Source: Populus alba
Lineage: Eukaryota > Streptophyta > Magnoliopsida > Malpighiales > Salicaceae
NCBI RefSeq assembly: GCF_005239225.2
Contig: NC_133296.1
Span: forward strand, 11,160,001 to 11,224,000
Direction: 5' to 3'
DNA length: 64,000 nt
Shown: piece by piece, positions 10,949-23,317 of the stretch
Layout of the letters: the number at the start of each line of letters is the position of its first letter
Numbering within the stretch: position 1 is the stretch's first letter
The notes under the pieces: model-generated
The model's input: the letters and a program-made list of their open reading frames with translations, nothing else
The model's database searches: none
Told to the model about the DNA's origin: nothing
Position numbers and translations under genes: made by a program

Positions 10949-12577
10949 CATGGCCCAATGGCCTCTAATTTGCCAAAATATTAAGACAATTCAAAGTCGA
11001 TGGCGAGGGCATCCAAAGGAAAGATGTGATAATCCTATAAATTTCCTAATGACATTTGAAATTAGTTTTTTGATAAATAAATATTGCCATTAAAAAAAGG
11101 AATCAACTATGGTTGCTTTTCTTAATTAGAGTTTGGTTAATAATAAATTAGTACTTCGATCCTATTGATGAAGAATTGTTAAAATTCATATTTTTGGTTT
11201 AAAATTGATTTTTTTTTTTAATGTTTTTAGATTGTTTTGATGTGCTAATATCAAAAATAAATTTTAAAAATAAAAAATATATGATTTTCATGCACTTTTG
11301 AATTAAAAATACTTTGAAAAACAACCGTAATTGTACTCTCAAACATCCTCTTCCTCTTGGAACAACTTTAATCATTACGAACCACTTCCGTTATGAATTC
11401 ACACACAATCAGGCATTTAAATTATCTACACAAATCATAAAACCATTACCTTCTTTACTAAATAAATTCGGATTGTTTGTGTAGCTTCACTTTTATTTTT
11501 TTTCCAATTCAATCCTCTATTTTTTTTCCTACTTTCCCATTTATTTTTTTATTTTGTTACTTTTCTTCTCAATTTAATCTTTAGATTTTTAAAACATTTT
11601 CCAGGTTATTTTTGGATTGGCCAAGTTAATTAGATCATGTCGAGACATGGTTTAGTTTTTAAATTGGGCTAGGTAAAAAGTCTAGATGAGAGGTTTTTTC
11701 CTATTATTTTTTTTTAATTTCATCCACATATTTTCTTTATAAGTTGGCTGGGCTGCCTTTAGATTGACTAAGATAACTAGGTCATGTCAGAATAACTCCT
11801 ACACAATTTAACTTTAAACCCAAGCTAGGTTAGGAGTTGGATTGAGAGGTTTCAAGTTTGCGCCACTTGGTGAATTTAATAACAATTTCAAATAATTTTC
11901 TATAACCTGAATATTTTTTGTTAAGTTCATTTTTTTTTATCTAACTAGCAGTTTAACATAGGCTTGTAAAATAATATGATCTATAAGACTTCATATATGA
12001 TTTACACAAAAAACTCAAACAAGTGACGATCATCAATGTAACAATGACTAGCAACCTCTTTGTTTATTGATATAATCCATATTGAAGCTCTATTTGGCCC
12101 AACCAAATTGATGATGTTCTCAACCTAATCAAGTCAGCCGAGGTTCAGTTTGGTTCAAGGTTTATTAGGGTTGCATAATGGCAGCAACATGAGGTATGTT
12201 TAGGCTTTATCTTGAGTCCATTATGGGTTTTAATTATTTGCATGGGTTTTGACAACAAATGTTCTTAGTTTGGAAATGAGTAATTAATGTTCCAAAATCC
12301 TTTTATCACAATGATTTCTTAAGTATCATAGCTACACAAGAAAAAAAGAGCTAATAACAATATTTATGTGTTTATTTTTAGAAAGTTTCTATGTGGTAAA
12401 AGGAGAGTAATAAAGGCGAAAGCAAAGAGGAACATTCATTGTTATTGCCTTTCCATGTTTTTCAAGAATCCCATGCTTTTCAAGGAAGCTAAAGGGGTGA
12501 CATCTAAGAGATTTAATTCAGCAATTAAAATACAAGTTTTCCTAGCATTCTTAGGACATCAAAGGTGGCTACAACAA
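10949..12577. other. AT-rich spacer with decayed repeats
   Basis: No host gene is visible. It contains one copy of a MITE-like repeat (listed separately) and T-rich stretches. The frame at 12368-12583 has no recognisable domain. Confidence 0.45.
11190..11348. mobile_element. MITE-like repeat, copy 1
   Basis: Shares the core TTTTGATGTGCTAATATCAA, an A-rich middle, and an end like TTTGAAAAACAACCGTAATT with copies at 18630-18815, 50343-50555 and 60782-60968. No coding capacity. Confidence 0.6.
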
Positions 12578-13221
12578 TGTTGAACCTTTTAAGATACTAA
12601 TTTCATCTATAAGGGATTTTTAAGCAAATAAAACACTTATTTTGAGCAATTTATGTTGTTTCATGCTAAATTAAGTTATTATTTGGGTTTTGTGCTCTTT
12701 TTATTGATTCTCATTCATTTTGGTCTTGTTTTGTTTTTGTTTGGATTTTATTTTTTAAATTGGGTCCATGGCAGCCATTAGTTATTGTTTAGGGTATATT
12801 AATTATTTTTAATTTTAGTTTTAGTTTTAGTTAGGTTTTGTTTTTTTTCCATTGGTTTATGATTTAAAGGGGGGTTTATTAGAGTTATTTGATGAGATTA
12901 TTTACAAGTATGTGTGCTTTAAATTTTAACAACCTTGTTATTTGAATAAGATTAATGTGTTTTTTTAGAACAACATCTATCTCTTTAGTTATCAAAGAAC
13001 AATCAAACTTATCAAAGTATAACTTTGTGGCATTCTTTCTATACTTGAGGTTTTTGATTCATATAATCAATGGGTCCAAGTTCATTTTAATATCTTTGGT
13101 TATCTAATTTAGGTAATCTTTGGGTCAAGGTTCTTTTTGCAATCCAATTTTTTAGCTTTTCGAGTTTGTCATTCGCTTCATTGTGGGCTCAAGAGTCTTT
13201 ACTTTTCGGGTTCGTATTAGT

Positions 13222-13233
13222 TGGTATCAGAGC
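13222..13233 (+). other. Primer binding site (initiator tRNA-Met type)
   Basis: TGGTATCAGAGC, a very common plant retrotransposon primer site, sits just after the left LTR of the decayed element. Confidence 0.8.
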
Positions 13234-14129
13234 TTGGCTTTAAAATCGAGTGCTATCTATCCTTTTAACTTTTTATTGTTTAGGTTTCATTTCACATCTG
13301 AATTCTTTTGTTTTCTTATGTTCTTCACTGTCTAGATTAGTGTTTTAGGATCTTAGATTAAAAAAAAAAAGAAGTTTATATTCTATCCATAATTGTCTAT
13401 TTAGGTAAAACATAAGAAGCAAAATCACAAAACACAACAACGCTGTTACAAATCGGGTTTTGTCAAGAAATTACAAGGTTCAAGTTTTTGGTTCATAAAT
13501 CAATTTCTTACGTAGTTTATTGGTTCAATTCTTTAGGTTTTTTATTTCTAATTTTTTAGCTCTGGCAATTTAGGTGTATAGAGTTCAATATTAAATTTGG
13601 GTCAGATTTCTTATTCCCATCGTGTTTTATCTTATTAAAAGCCTTTTAAGTGAAACATAAGAGGAGTAAAAACACGTAAGGGAGTGAGTAAGAATATATT
13701 TTTGTTACCACTAACATGAATTTTTTTAAATTATAACATGTATTTTAATGAAGCATCGCCACTAAGAGGGAAGTACAATCATGATTTTAGGTTTCAAGCC
13801 CTACAATAACAATTAGAAAGGATGACTTTAATGTTTGGTGAGGTGCAAGACCAAATGTAGAGGTAAGAGGCCATAGTTGCTAGTTTGCAAGGTAAGGCAA
13901 ATAGGGGGCCCAAAAGGCATCCTAATCCAATTTTTGTTGAGGGTGTTGATGGGAGGGATGAGAACTATGATAATGCATCAATAAACCATGGAGATAGGTT
14001 TCAACAACCTAAAAACCAAAGGGATGAGGACTTTTAGCATGGTGGTTAATTCAGCCATAGGGATGATTTTAGGAATCTTAGGCATCGTGATGAGTTGGAT
14101 AGGAGTTTGGGTAACATTAAGATACAAAT

Positions 14130-15300
14130 TTTGACATTTCAGGGAGGAATGATCTTGAGGCTTATTTAGAGTGGGAGAAGAATATTGAGCTAATTTTTTA
14201 CTATCACTATTACTTCAAAGGGAAAAAGGTAAAGCTTGCCATTATTGAATTCATTAACTATGTTATTATTTGGTGGGATCCACTTATTATAAACAAGAGA
14301 AGAATTCATAAGAGACCCATTAAGTCCTACGAGGAGATAAAGGTCATTATAAGGAAGAGGTTTGTTCCTAGTCATTATTATAAGCAGTGATATAAAAAAT
14401 TATAGGGTTTAACTCAAGGGACAAATAATGTTGATCAATATCACAAGAAGATGAAGATCATGATAATTATAGCAAATACAGTGAAGGATAGGAAAGCCAC
14501 CATAGCTAGTTTTTTTAATGAGTTGAATCGCAAGATTATGAACATTGTAAATTGACAACACTATATGAAGCTAGATGATATGATGTATATGACTACCAAA
14601 GTGGAGAGGTAGCTTAAGCGAAATGGTAGTTCATAACCAAGCCAATCTTTGAGCCCTTCATCATTATTGAAACCTAATTGGAATGTGGATATGGGGGTTG
14701 CCCAATTTCAACCGAATATGGAGAGTAAGTATGACCCTCCTAAAGATAAGAAAGACATCTATACTAATAGTAGAGGTAAAACTAAAACTTCTACATCTTG
14801 TAATAATGATATAACATATTTTCATTGTTTAAGAGTAGGTTATATTGCTTCGTAATGTCCAAACAAGCAAGCAATAATTATGATGGCTTATAGCAAGGTT
14901 TTGACCGATAGTGAAGGTAGTGACGAGGAGGAGATGCTATAACTTGAATATGTAAGTGAGGATGGAGTTTAACATTTAGTTAAGGAAGAAGCACTTGTAG
15001 TAAGATAAGAATTGAATATGCAAGTTAAAGTGGTTGATTTGGAGAAACAAAGAGAGAATATCTTTCACACGAGATGTCATGCTCAAAATAAAGTATGTAG
15101 TATGATCATAGATAGTGAAAGTTGCACTATAACTACTACTTCTTTGGTAGATAAATTGAATTTGCAGATTACAAAGTATCATGTGCCTTATAAACTTCAG
15201 TGGTTGAATGATTATGATGAGGTGAATGTGATAAAATCAGTTTTAGTTTCATTCTCTATTAAGAAATATTATGACGAGGTATTATATGATCAAGGGCAAC
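14130..15300 (+). pseudogene. Gypsy gag-protease remnant with stops
   Basis: Pieces resembling gypsy gag can be read: an EKNIELIF segment near 14177, WWDP near 14273, SYEEIKVIIRKRFVPSHYY near 14326-14385, and LNRKIMNIVN near 14525. A degraded CCHC knuckle follows near 14818 (FHCLRVGYIAS then CPNKQ). The 15012-15314 frame reads ENIFHTRCHAQNKVCSMIID, where the IIDSES stretch matches the aspartic-protease start (normally IIDGGS) with the active-site region damaged. Stops and frame changes are frequent. Confidence 0.75.
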
Positions 15301-15862
15301 AACAACAATCCTAGACCTTTTAAAATATTGATTTCGATTATAAGGGGTTCTTAAGCAAGTAAAGCATTTGTTATAGGCTATTTAAGTTGCTTAATGCTAA
15401 ACTAAGTTATTAATTGGGTTTTGTGCTCTTTTTATTTTTTATCATTAATTTTGAACTTGTTTAGTTTTAATTTTGGTTTTATTTTTTAAATTGGGTTCAT
15501 GACAACTCATTAGTCATTGTTTAGGATTTATTAAGTATTTTAAGTTTTAGTTTTAGTTGGGTTTTTCTTTTGGGCATTTGATATATAATTCAAATGGGGT
15601 TTATTAAAGTTATTTGATAAGACTATTTAAGTGTTTGTATGCTGTAAATTTTGGTAGCCTTGCTATTTGAATTGAATTTATGTGTTTGCTTATCAAAGAA
15701 CAATTAACTTATGAAAGTATAATTAACTTTGTGATGTTCTTCCTATATTTAAGGTTCTTGGTTCGTATAATTAATGTATCAAAGTTCTTTCCAATACCTT
15801 TGCTTCTTTGATTAAGATAATCTTTGGGTCGATGTTTCTTTATTGTGGGTTCAAGAGTTCAC

Positions 15863-16689
15863 ATAATTTACATCCCAATATAATAATGCAAAAAAAAAAA
15901 AAAGTGAAGACCAAAGTAAAACACCATAACAAGTAGAGTTGTACAATTGAAAGAGTTTGAAATTTAGAGATTGATATGAAATTTAATTAAGAAATTAGCA
16001 AATTTTCACAAAGAAGTTATATAATTAATTTAACTATAACTAAAAAAGCATCAGCCTTTCACTATTGAGAATCCATAATGAAAGGTTGATTTTGCCCTTG
16101 GTGGGCAAAGTTAGCTATAGGGGTATATGATTTTTTTCCACGAGACTTATCAATAATTATGTTAAAGAAGGGTGTTAATTAGTAATTTTATATTTTTACT
16201 ACAGTGTAATTACCAAATAACCTTTAAAAAATTCCCTTAGGTTTAGGGGCTTTTCAGGTTATTTTTTTATTTTTTGTGCATGTTAATTACTTAAATGTCC
16301 ATAAAAAATAAACTTTTTTTTTTTAACTATAGATACAAGGTCATTTTAGGTTTTTTGCTATAGTTTTTTTGTTTTTTGTAATTCTCATGTAGGGTTAGGA
16401 GTGATTTGATATTTTAATATATAAATTAATTTTAAATTCAAAAAGCTACTAGCACTACCCGCGTGCTTTGGGAGGCATGTGCGGCGCCCACACAACGTTG
16501 AACGCCGTCATTCGAGGCAGCATTTGAGGCACCTCACCACCCTTGTCACAGTGGTGAGGTGCGTGTTTGTTGGTGGCTCGTGAAGGAGCGTCGACAAATA
16601 GTTTTTTCCTTCTCCCCTCTTTTCCCTCTACCTAGAAAAAACATGTTGACCATTGCAAAAAAAAAAAAAAAAAAAAGTCTAGCTATTTG
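15863..16689. repeat. AT-rich spacer with a GC-rich hairpin segment
   Basis: Mostly AT-rich without genes. About 16450-16600 is a sudden GC-rich island containing a perfect 12-bp stem, GCACCTCACCAC (16529-16540) and GTGGTGAGGTGC (16551-16562), with a 10-nt loop. A run of 20 A follows at 16657-16676. It may be a SINE-like or other non-autonomous element, but ends and target duplication could not be set. Confidence 0.5.
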
Positions 16690-17160
16690 TTTGTTAAGTT
16701 AAATGAAGTCCTCATTCTTTTAATTGCAACGTATTTGGTCTTGAATAAGTTATTAAGTTAATTTGTTTTTTCAATTTCATCCCTTGATACTTTATTTTTA
16801 TATCAAATTTGGTCCTCACTCTTTTAATTGCATTATATTTGATCTTGGATCATATATTAAGTTAATTATTTTTTCAATTGCATCCCTTACACTTTGTTTT
16901 TATATTAAATTTGGTCCTCATTCTTTTAATTATGATGTTTTTCATCTTGAATTATTTTTTGAATTAATTTGTCTTTGGATTTCATCCCTTAACATTTTAT
17001 TTTTATATCCAATATGATTCTCATTTTTTTGATTGTTATTTTTAGTTGGTCTTATCCTTTTCTTAATTGAAATTGTTTTCCAATTTCATCCCTTATGATT
17101 TTTTTTTCTTTTTATGTCAAATTTGGTTCTCTTTCTTTTCAAATCTACATTTTTTAAATC
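16690..17160. repeat. ~103-bp tandem repeat, about 4.5 copies
   Basis: The marker CATCCCTT recurs at 16778, 16881, 16983 and 17088 (spacing 103, 102, 105). Each unit also carries a TTTGGTCCTCAYTCTTTTAAT-type stretch and a TCTTGAAT stretch. Copies are diverged, so the array is old. Confidence 0.8.
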
Positions 17161-17778
17161 GTTTTTTAATTTGTTTTTTCTCATGTTTATCTCTAATTAT
17201 TTTGGTTGGTTTATAATTTTACATTATTTTCTTTTTGCCTCTTTCGTTATAATTTGGTGTTATAATTTGTGTCACAAATTTTAAAAAATTATACTGAGTT
17301 TGCTTTAGTTATTTTTAATTATTTTTTAAAAATTTCATCATTATTATTGAGTTCGTTGGAAATTGATTTTCTTTGTTTTTTTATGTTTGGATTTTTTTTG
17401 TAAATTTATTTTTTTATTTTTTTCTTTCAATTCAATATTTTTTGATATTTAAAGTTTGACATAATACTATTCGTAGGTTTTAATATTTTTACTTGTTTTG
17501 ATGATGTTTTTTTTTAATATTTTTTTATGATTTGTTTTTTAATTTTATCATTTTATATTTTAATTCATAAAATTTGATTGATCATTACTGTTTTAGTTTT
17601 TTTTTTATTATATTGAATCGTTGATTTTTTTTTTTTAATTTTTAAAATATAATAATAACACTTTGACATTAGCTTTTTTAACGGTAAAGAAGGCAAAGCA
17701 TGTGAAATCAATCTAGTTATTTATTATATCCGTTAGCCACCAATCTTCTTCTCTCACACGCCATCATCGTTTAAAACG
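17161..17778. other. T-rich spacer upstream of the UPF0301 gene
   Basis: Long T-rich, low-complexity sequence with no gene. It probably belongs to the same repeat as the tandem array, up to about 17725 (CAATCTAGTTATTTA). Confidence 0.4.
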
Positions 17779-17893
17779 TATAATAAAGCAGCCCATTTTT
17801 CAAGAGAAAATAAAACACACACACACACTCCCTCTCACTCAATTCTATTTTCCGGGAAAAATCAATTTCTATTTCTGTATCCGTTGGAATAGA
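17779..17893 (+). promoter_or_regulatory. Putative core promoter and 5' UTR
   Basis: TATAATAAA at 17779-17787 lies about 110 bases before the start codon. It is followed by a CA-repeat (about 17815-17828) and a CT-rich leader, typical of plant 5' UTRs. Transcription start is not determined. Confidence 0.35.
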
Positions 17894-20800
17894 ATGATGG
17901 ATCTGTGGGCAGTCCATGTAAAGAATACAACTGGAAGCCCTTTTTGTTTGAGAAATCATTCAATTCCAGAGAAATCACTTGTTTCCTCCAATTTTGGGAA
18001 ATTTAGGGTTTTGAAGCATAAAATTTCTTCTTCCGGGTATCATTCTTTGGGAGTTAAAGCTATGGCTAAGAGGAATAGTAATGATAACTCTAATTCCTCT
18101 TCTCCTTCTCCTTCTGGTGCGTTTTTTTGTTTTATTTTGTTTTTTATATTAAGGTTTTTATTCATATTGAAATTTAGGGTTCAATTATTGGTTTGATTTG
18201 TGTTTATCATTTTTGGTATGGTTTTGATGATACTATGTGATTTGATATTTGTATTGAATAAAAAAGAGATTGAGATTGAATTGATGAAAATAAATGGACT
18301 TTATTTAGTATAATTTTTTTCTTCTAATTTTTGTATTTTTATGCAATTAGAGAAATTTGAAGGGATTGGAAAGAGTGAATCCGAAGAGAAGTGACCCGTT
18401 TTGATTTGGTTGACTTTATGAGGAAGGCAAATTTTTGGTGAAATTATTAAAATTACTGCGAGGGATAATGGAATTGTAAGTGGATATGTTGAAATCTTAA
18501 ATCTGTAGGTAAAAATGTCATGGAAAACCCAGTTCCTCTAGTTTGTGTGATTTAAAGTTTCGGTTGATTTGGACATAGACACATGCTCTAGTTTGCTTGA
18601 CGTAATTGGGTAGCTGACTTAGGCTGTTTGTTTTTGTGGTCGAAATTGCGCTTAGGTGCGTTTCAAAAGTGTGTTTGACATGAAAAATATCAAATTGATG
18701 TTTTTTTAGTGTTTTCCGATGATTTTGATTTGCTGATATAAAAAATAAAAAAATAATTTTGATGCATTTTCAAGCAGAAAAACACTCTGCACCACAATAC
18801 CAAACACACACTAACTCTTTATGTGGTTAAGTTGTAGGCGGCTGATTTTCTTGAAGGATTGTTATGGTTATTGAGATCAGCAATGCTGCATCTTTTGTTA
18901 GAGATAAAGGTTGTAGCTTTAGGGTTTTTGATAAGTGAATTGTTAAGTTTTGCTCAGAGTTTATTTAGTCAACCAGTGCATTGATTGATAAAATTATTAT
19001 TGAAGTTTGGCTTTGTTGTAGCTGCCTGATGTGAAATAAATTGTAACTTTAATAAATGGAAAGAATAAAATGGAAAATTGGTTGGGCTAGAGCATATATG
19101 ATATCTTTCGAAGACACCGGTCCTTTCAAGATCCCTAAGATCTCCCCTCTACAGCCTTATCAACTCCATCTCCCTCATTCTCTAGGATGGCTGAAAATAA
19201 TATTTTTAAAATATATTCTGGTTGTGGAGTTTGATAGAATGGATGAAAAAAACTTTTGTGCGATAAATTGACCTGTATAAAATACTTCAATTCATCATAT
19301 ACAAGAGTCATGCAAGACTCGACTCAAAGGGATTTTGAAAGGTTAAAGTTAGATATTTGAATATTAATAGAAATTTAGTAGTGTTAATTTTTTCATTACA
19401 AACTCTCCCAGCAGACTCTCTACATTCTCATGAACTAACATCTTGCAATCTTCAATATATTTATCATGTGTCTCATCAAGAATATAGGAGAGTCTATTAG
19501 AAGGTTCTACTAGAAAAATAACATAATTCCAGACTAAATCTCGAGAGCAGCGACATGGATTATTTTCCTCCATTCAATTATATTTGGAGCCACCACATTG
19601 TGAGCTACTTTGGTCCTAAATTAATTTTTACCACTTTAATCCATGTTATTTTTGCTGTACCACACCTCATATTCATGAGATTTACTTTTATGGTACTGTC
19701 CTAGCAATGACCTGGATATCTCAAAATATCTCAAATCAGTGGATCCTATTCCCTTATATATAAATATTGTGAACTAAGTTAAGGTATGGATTTTTATTAT
19801 TTTCACAATTTAGGGTACATAAAATATTGATTTGGTTCAATCATATGTTTTGGGTGATCCAAGTGATTGCTAGTTTGATTCTATGTAAGAAAATCTCTAC
19901 ATTCACCCTTTTACTTCAATTTATTCACTTTCATCACTAAATGAATCAATATGGTGGAAACACAAAAAATGATTACATAAGAAACTAGCAAGACCACAGC
20001 AAGGGGGAGGTGGCATCTATGAGGATACGTTAGTAAGGTTATGTGATTATTTGTGGAAACACCCATACTTGAAGTGGAATCAGGTTTTCCTTGTAAAAGA
20101 GGTAAAAATTCTGGTATCAATTACAGGAGTAGGTTCAAGGTTTATGGCTGTTATAGGTTCTGTATTATGAACGGTATCATTGGGATTTTTCTTGTGTGTA
20201 TTAGGCTAATTGATGGGATTCAATGATTGGGGTTTTTAAGGGAAATTGTTGAAGGTTTCAAGAAGTGACAATTCTATCTGAAATTTGATTGCTTGCAAAC
20301 ATATTTTTATAGAGTTTTTAATTGATCTTAGCTCTGAAGGACCTGGCTGCTAATTCTATGAGCTCTTTGAGTCCCACATCACATACTTTTCAGTTTTGAC
20401 AACCAAATAAATTGCTGCTAATCATTTGTGGTCAAAGAATCTGGGTTTTACCAAATTAATGGTGTCTCTCAATGATGCAAGCAGTTACTGTTTAGTACAG
20501 CTTACTCATCACCACTAAGAGATGGTTGCATGTGTGCTTTTCTGCCAGATTTCCCAATTGTTGTAAGTCTTTGATAGAAACGTCCCTGCTTATTTAGTTC
20601 ATTCAATTGTATGTATGCCACCGTGGAATTATGTTTGCTTCCTCTAATGATGTAGTGATTGATCACTATTGCTTCCTTCTCATTTTATATTTTTTCAGTG
20701 CTATAGTTTAATCATGTTTGTTGAGGTCATGTGCCATGTTGAACCAGTCATTTTGAACCATCATTAGAGAATTACATTTTCCCCTAAATAAAACAATAAG

Positions 20801-23317
20801 AGAAAAAGAAAAGAAAGAGTGGTAATAATCATTTTTCATTATAAATCTTTCACTAATACACCATCATTACTGATGTTACCTGCTTTCATTAGCCATGCTC
20901 CTTGAGTTTGTTCCAGTAGTTCTAGAAGTGGATAGTACTATAATATGCATGCAGATTATTGGAATACATTACTTTTATTCACATTTTTTCTTTAGGGACT
21001 TGGTTGCATTGGTTACCAAGGGGATAGATTCATTGATTTGGTTTGTTATTTTATTCTTTTCCTTGTTTTTGGGGAAATATGTAGGGGCTAATTAAAGTAT
21101 GTTTATACACTGCATGTTTAAAATTCTGAGTACATTGTCTGTTTTTTGTACCCTTTCAAGTACACCCTTTATTTCATTCTGGCTGAGAATCAGCACCCAT
21201 AATGACAGATTTGCTCTTTTTGAAAGTTATACTATTGTTTTCGTTATGATAAAATGAACACAGCCGGGATGTAATGCCTTGATGTTGAAGGAAAGATAGT
21301 ATATTGAATTTTGAGTTAATTATAACTTAGTTTTGTAGTTTATGAAAATACATTAATTAAATCCTGTAGTTTATCAAAAACAATTAAATAGTCCTTTGAC
21401 TTGAGGTAACCATCTTTAATTTAGTAGTATTTTTATTCCAAAAAATGCCCTTTTTTTCTCACCAATCTTTCCATCCTATCTACATTTCTTTTCCTCTTTC
21501 TATTTCCCAAAATAATAAATAATTATAAATTGGAAAAAGACATGAAATAGACGAAAAGGATGCGGTTATAAATGGATTTAAAAACATAAGGATTAAATAT
21601 ATAGTTTCTGAAATCATGATGACTAATTAATTAGTTTTGCTGTAATACGGGAACTAAGTTATATAATTAACTCTTGATTTTTTGCCTACTAAAGTTGCAA
21701 ATTAATTTAATTTTGCATGGTATGTGTATAGGAAATGGAGATGGCTCAAAAGGAAGTAACCCTCCTGACGGGAACAAATCCAACGACTATGCTTCCCAAG
21801 AGTCTCACAGGGTAAACTTGGACTGGAGAGAGTTTAGAGCAAATTTATTTGCTCAGGAGCAGGTGAACTTTCTTTACTTATTGGGCTGTATATCTGTTTT
21901 GTTTTGAATGTTATAATTATGAAGCTCTAGAAGATGACTTTTAACTTTCATGTTAAGGCTCACCGTTTGACCCTTTATTTTTGGACAATATAAACTTTCA
22001 TTTGCTGTCACACTAGATCTTTAGATGGTCCAGCATAGGAGCATTAATTCCCATTTGATTCTACCCTGTCTAGTTTGTTCATGAATGAGCTGCTCCATGT
22101 AAGGAAAAATAAATCTATTTCATGATTTTGTGGAAGAACTTGATTTTCTAGCTCCTGCTGGGTTCTCACTTCTCAGATAATGGCCTGGTCCATCAGAAAA
22201 GGGGAAATAACTTAATTAAAATTTGAAGCATTTGATTGTTTTTTGTATGTTCCTACACTGTTTCCATGACCAAATGAATGACCCCAAATTTCCCTAGAGG
22301 TTATGAGTTATGACATCTGGTGTAATTAGGTCAACAAAATTTCCCTAGAGCTTATTGTCAAGTTTGCTTGTTCTTTTTAACCCCCCTGGAAGCAAGAGTG
22401 CCATTTTGTAGTTATGATGGATCTGGCAATCCCCCCTAGTGCCATTTTGTAGTTATGATGGATCTGGTAATTGAGGTCAACCAGATGAGACCATAAAGTA
22501 TAGATGCATGGCTTCCTATCAGATTGGTTCATTCACATAGCGATGAGTCAAAACAGACTCCATGACTTTATAACATGAAAATCTAAGTAATTTGATGAAG
22601 ATGTGAAATTTATGCTGCATGGACTTCAAAATTTGCACCTGAAATGTTTCACAGGCAGAGAAGGCAGAATCTGATGCTCACAGCCAAACTGGGACACCCC
22701 AAGAGTCGAAACCCCTTGGCCTGAAATGGGCCCACCCAATTCCTGTACCTGAGACTGGTTGTGTCCTTGTTGCTACAGAAAAACTTGATGGAGTTCACAC
22801 CTTTGAAAGAACCGTTGTTCTCCTCCTCAGATCTGGAACCAGACATCCACAAGAGGGACCATTTGGAGTTGTCGTTAACCGTCCACTGAACAAAAAGATT
22901 AGGCACATGAAGCCCACAAATATGGAATTAGAAACCACTTTTGCTGATTGTTCTCTTCATTTTGGTGGCCCTCTTGATGCAAGCATGTTTTTATTAAAAA
23001 CTCGGGAGAAGAAGATTAAAGAGTTCGAAGAGGTGATCCCTGGCCTGTGTTTCGGTGCTGGAAATAGTTTGGATGAAGCTGGAGCCCTTGTGAGAAAAGG
23101 GGCGCTGAAGCCTCAGGATTTCAGATTCTTTGTCGGTTATGCTGGGTGGCAGCTAGATCAGTTGAGGGAGGAGATTGAATCAGATTATTGGTATGTGGCT
23201 GCATGCAGCTCAAATCTGATTTGTGGGGGTTCATCGGAAAGTTTATGGGAGGAGATTTTGCAGCTAATGGGTGGTCATTACTCGGAACTAAGCCGGAAGC
23301 CCAAGCAGGATATGTAG
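17894..23317 (+). CDS. Plastid-targeted UPF0301/DUF179 (AlgH/YqgE-like) protein
   Basis: Three exons, 17894-18116, 21732-21862 and 22655-23317, join in frame to give 338 residues. Exon 1 encodes an N-terminus rich in Ser, Lys and Asn with few acidic residues, fitting a chloroplast transit peptide, followed by a low-complexity Ser/Pro linker. Exon 2 is an acidic and charged linker containing VNLDWREFRANLFAQEQ. Exon 3 carries the UPF0301 domain (about residues 153-325): GCVLVATEKLDGVHTFERTV, GVVVNRPL (189-196), LHFGGPLD, then FFVGYAGWQLDQL. The fold is shared with bacterial AlgH/YqgE proteins; the biochemical role is unknown. The first of two adjacent ATGs is taken as start. Intron 1 (3.6 kb) has collected MITEs. 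The next gene is convergent, about 1.1 kb downstream. Confidence 0.92.
18630..18815. mobile_element. MITE-like repeat, copy 2 (in intron 1)
   Basis: About 180 bp with imperfect inverted ends (TGTTTGTTTTTGTGG and CCACAATACCAAACA) and the family core TTTTGATTTGCTGATAT. It is the clearest copy of the family and lies inside intron 1 of the UPF0301 gene. Confidence 0.75.
19364..20120 (-). other. Unidentified frames inside intron 1
   Basis: Two reverse-strand open frames (19573-19364, containing ILDETHDKYIEDCKMLVHEN, and 20120-19911) look less random than the surrounding intron. I recognise no domain. They may be relics of a transposon or an old gene fragment; neither is supported as a real gene. 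Confidence 0.25.
21313..21673. mobile_element. MITE with terminal inverted repeats (in intron 1)
   Basis: About 361 bp bounded by GAGTTAATTATAACTTAG on the left and its near reverse complement AACTAAGTTATATAATTAAC then TC on the right. No coding capacity; the middle is AT-rich. It sits in intron 1 of the UPF0301 gene, 58 bp before exon 2. Target duplication is unclear. Confidence 0.7.
22399..22470 (+). repeat. Short tandem duplication in intron 2
   Basis: GTGCCATTTTGTAGTTATGA plus the following TGGATCTGG is present twice, about 41 bases apart, separated by a C-rich stretch. Confidence 0.8.

Larger units (their letters stand above)
12578..15862 (+). mobile_element. Decayed Ty3/gypsy element with gag and protease remnants only
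   Basis: Two diverged direct repeats act as LTRs: about 12578-13216 and 15309-15862, sharing ACCTTTTAARATAYT near the start, TTGGGTTTTGTGCTCTTTTT in the middle and ATTGTGGGYTCAAGAG near the end. TGGTATCAGAGC at 13222-13233 is the classic primer site for initiator tRNA-Met. The interior carries a broken gag and aspartic-protease-like region and then runs straight into the right LTR. Reverse transcriptase and integrase are missing. No target duplication could be fixed. Confidence 0.8.

Noticed and set aside
16030..17735. Possible Helitron (right side CAATCTAG followed by T)
   Set aside because: No clear TC start, no 3' hairpin next to the CTAG end, and no Rep/helicase; kept only as a question in the findings.
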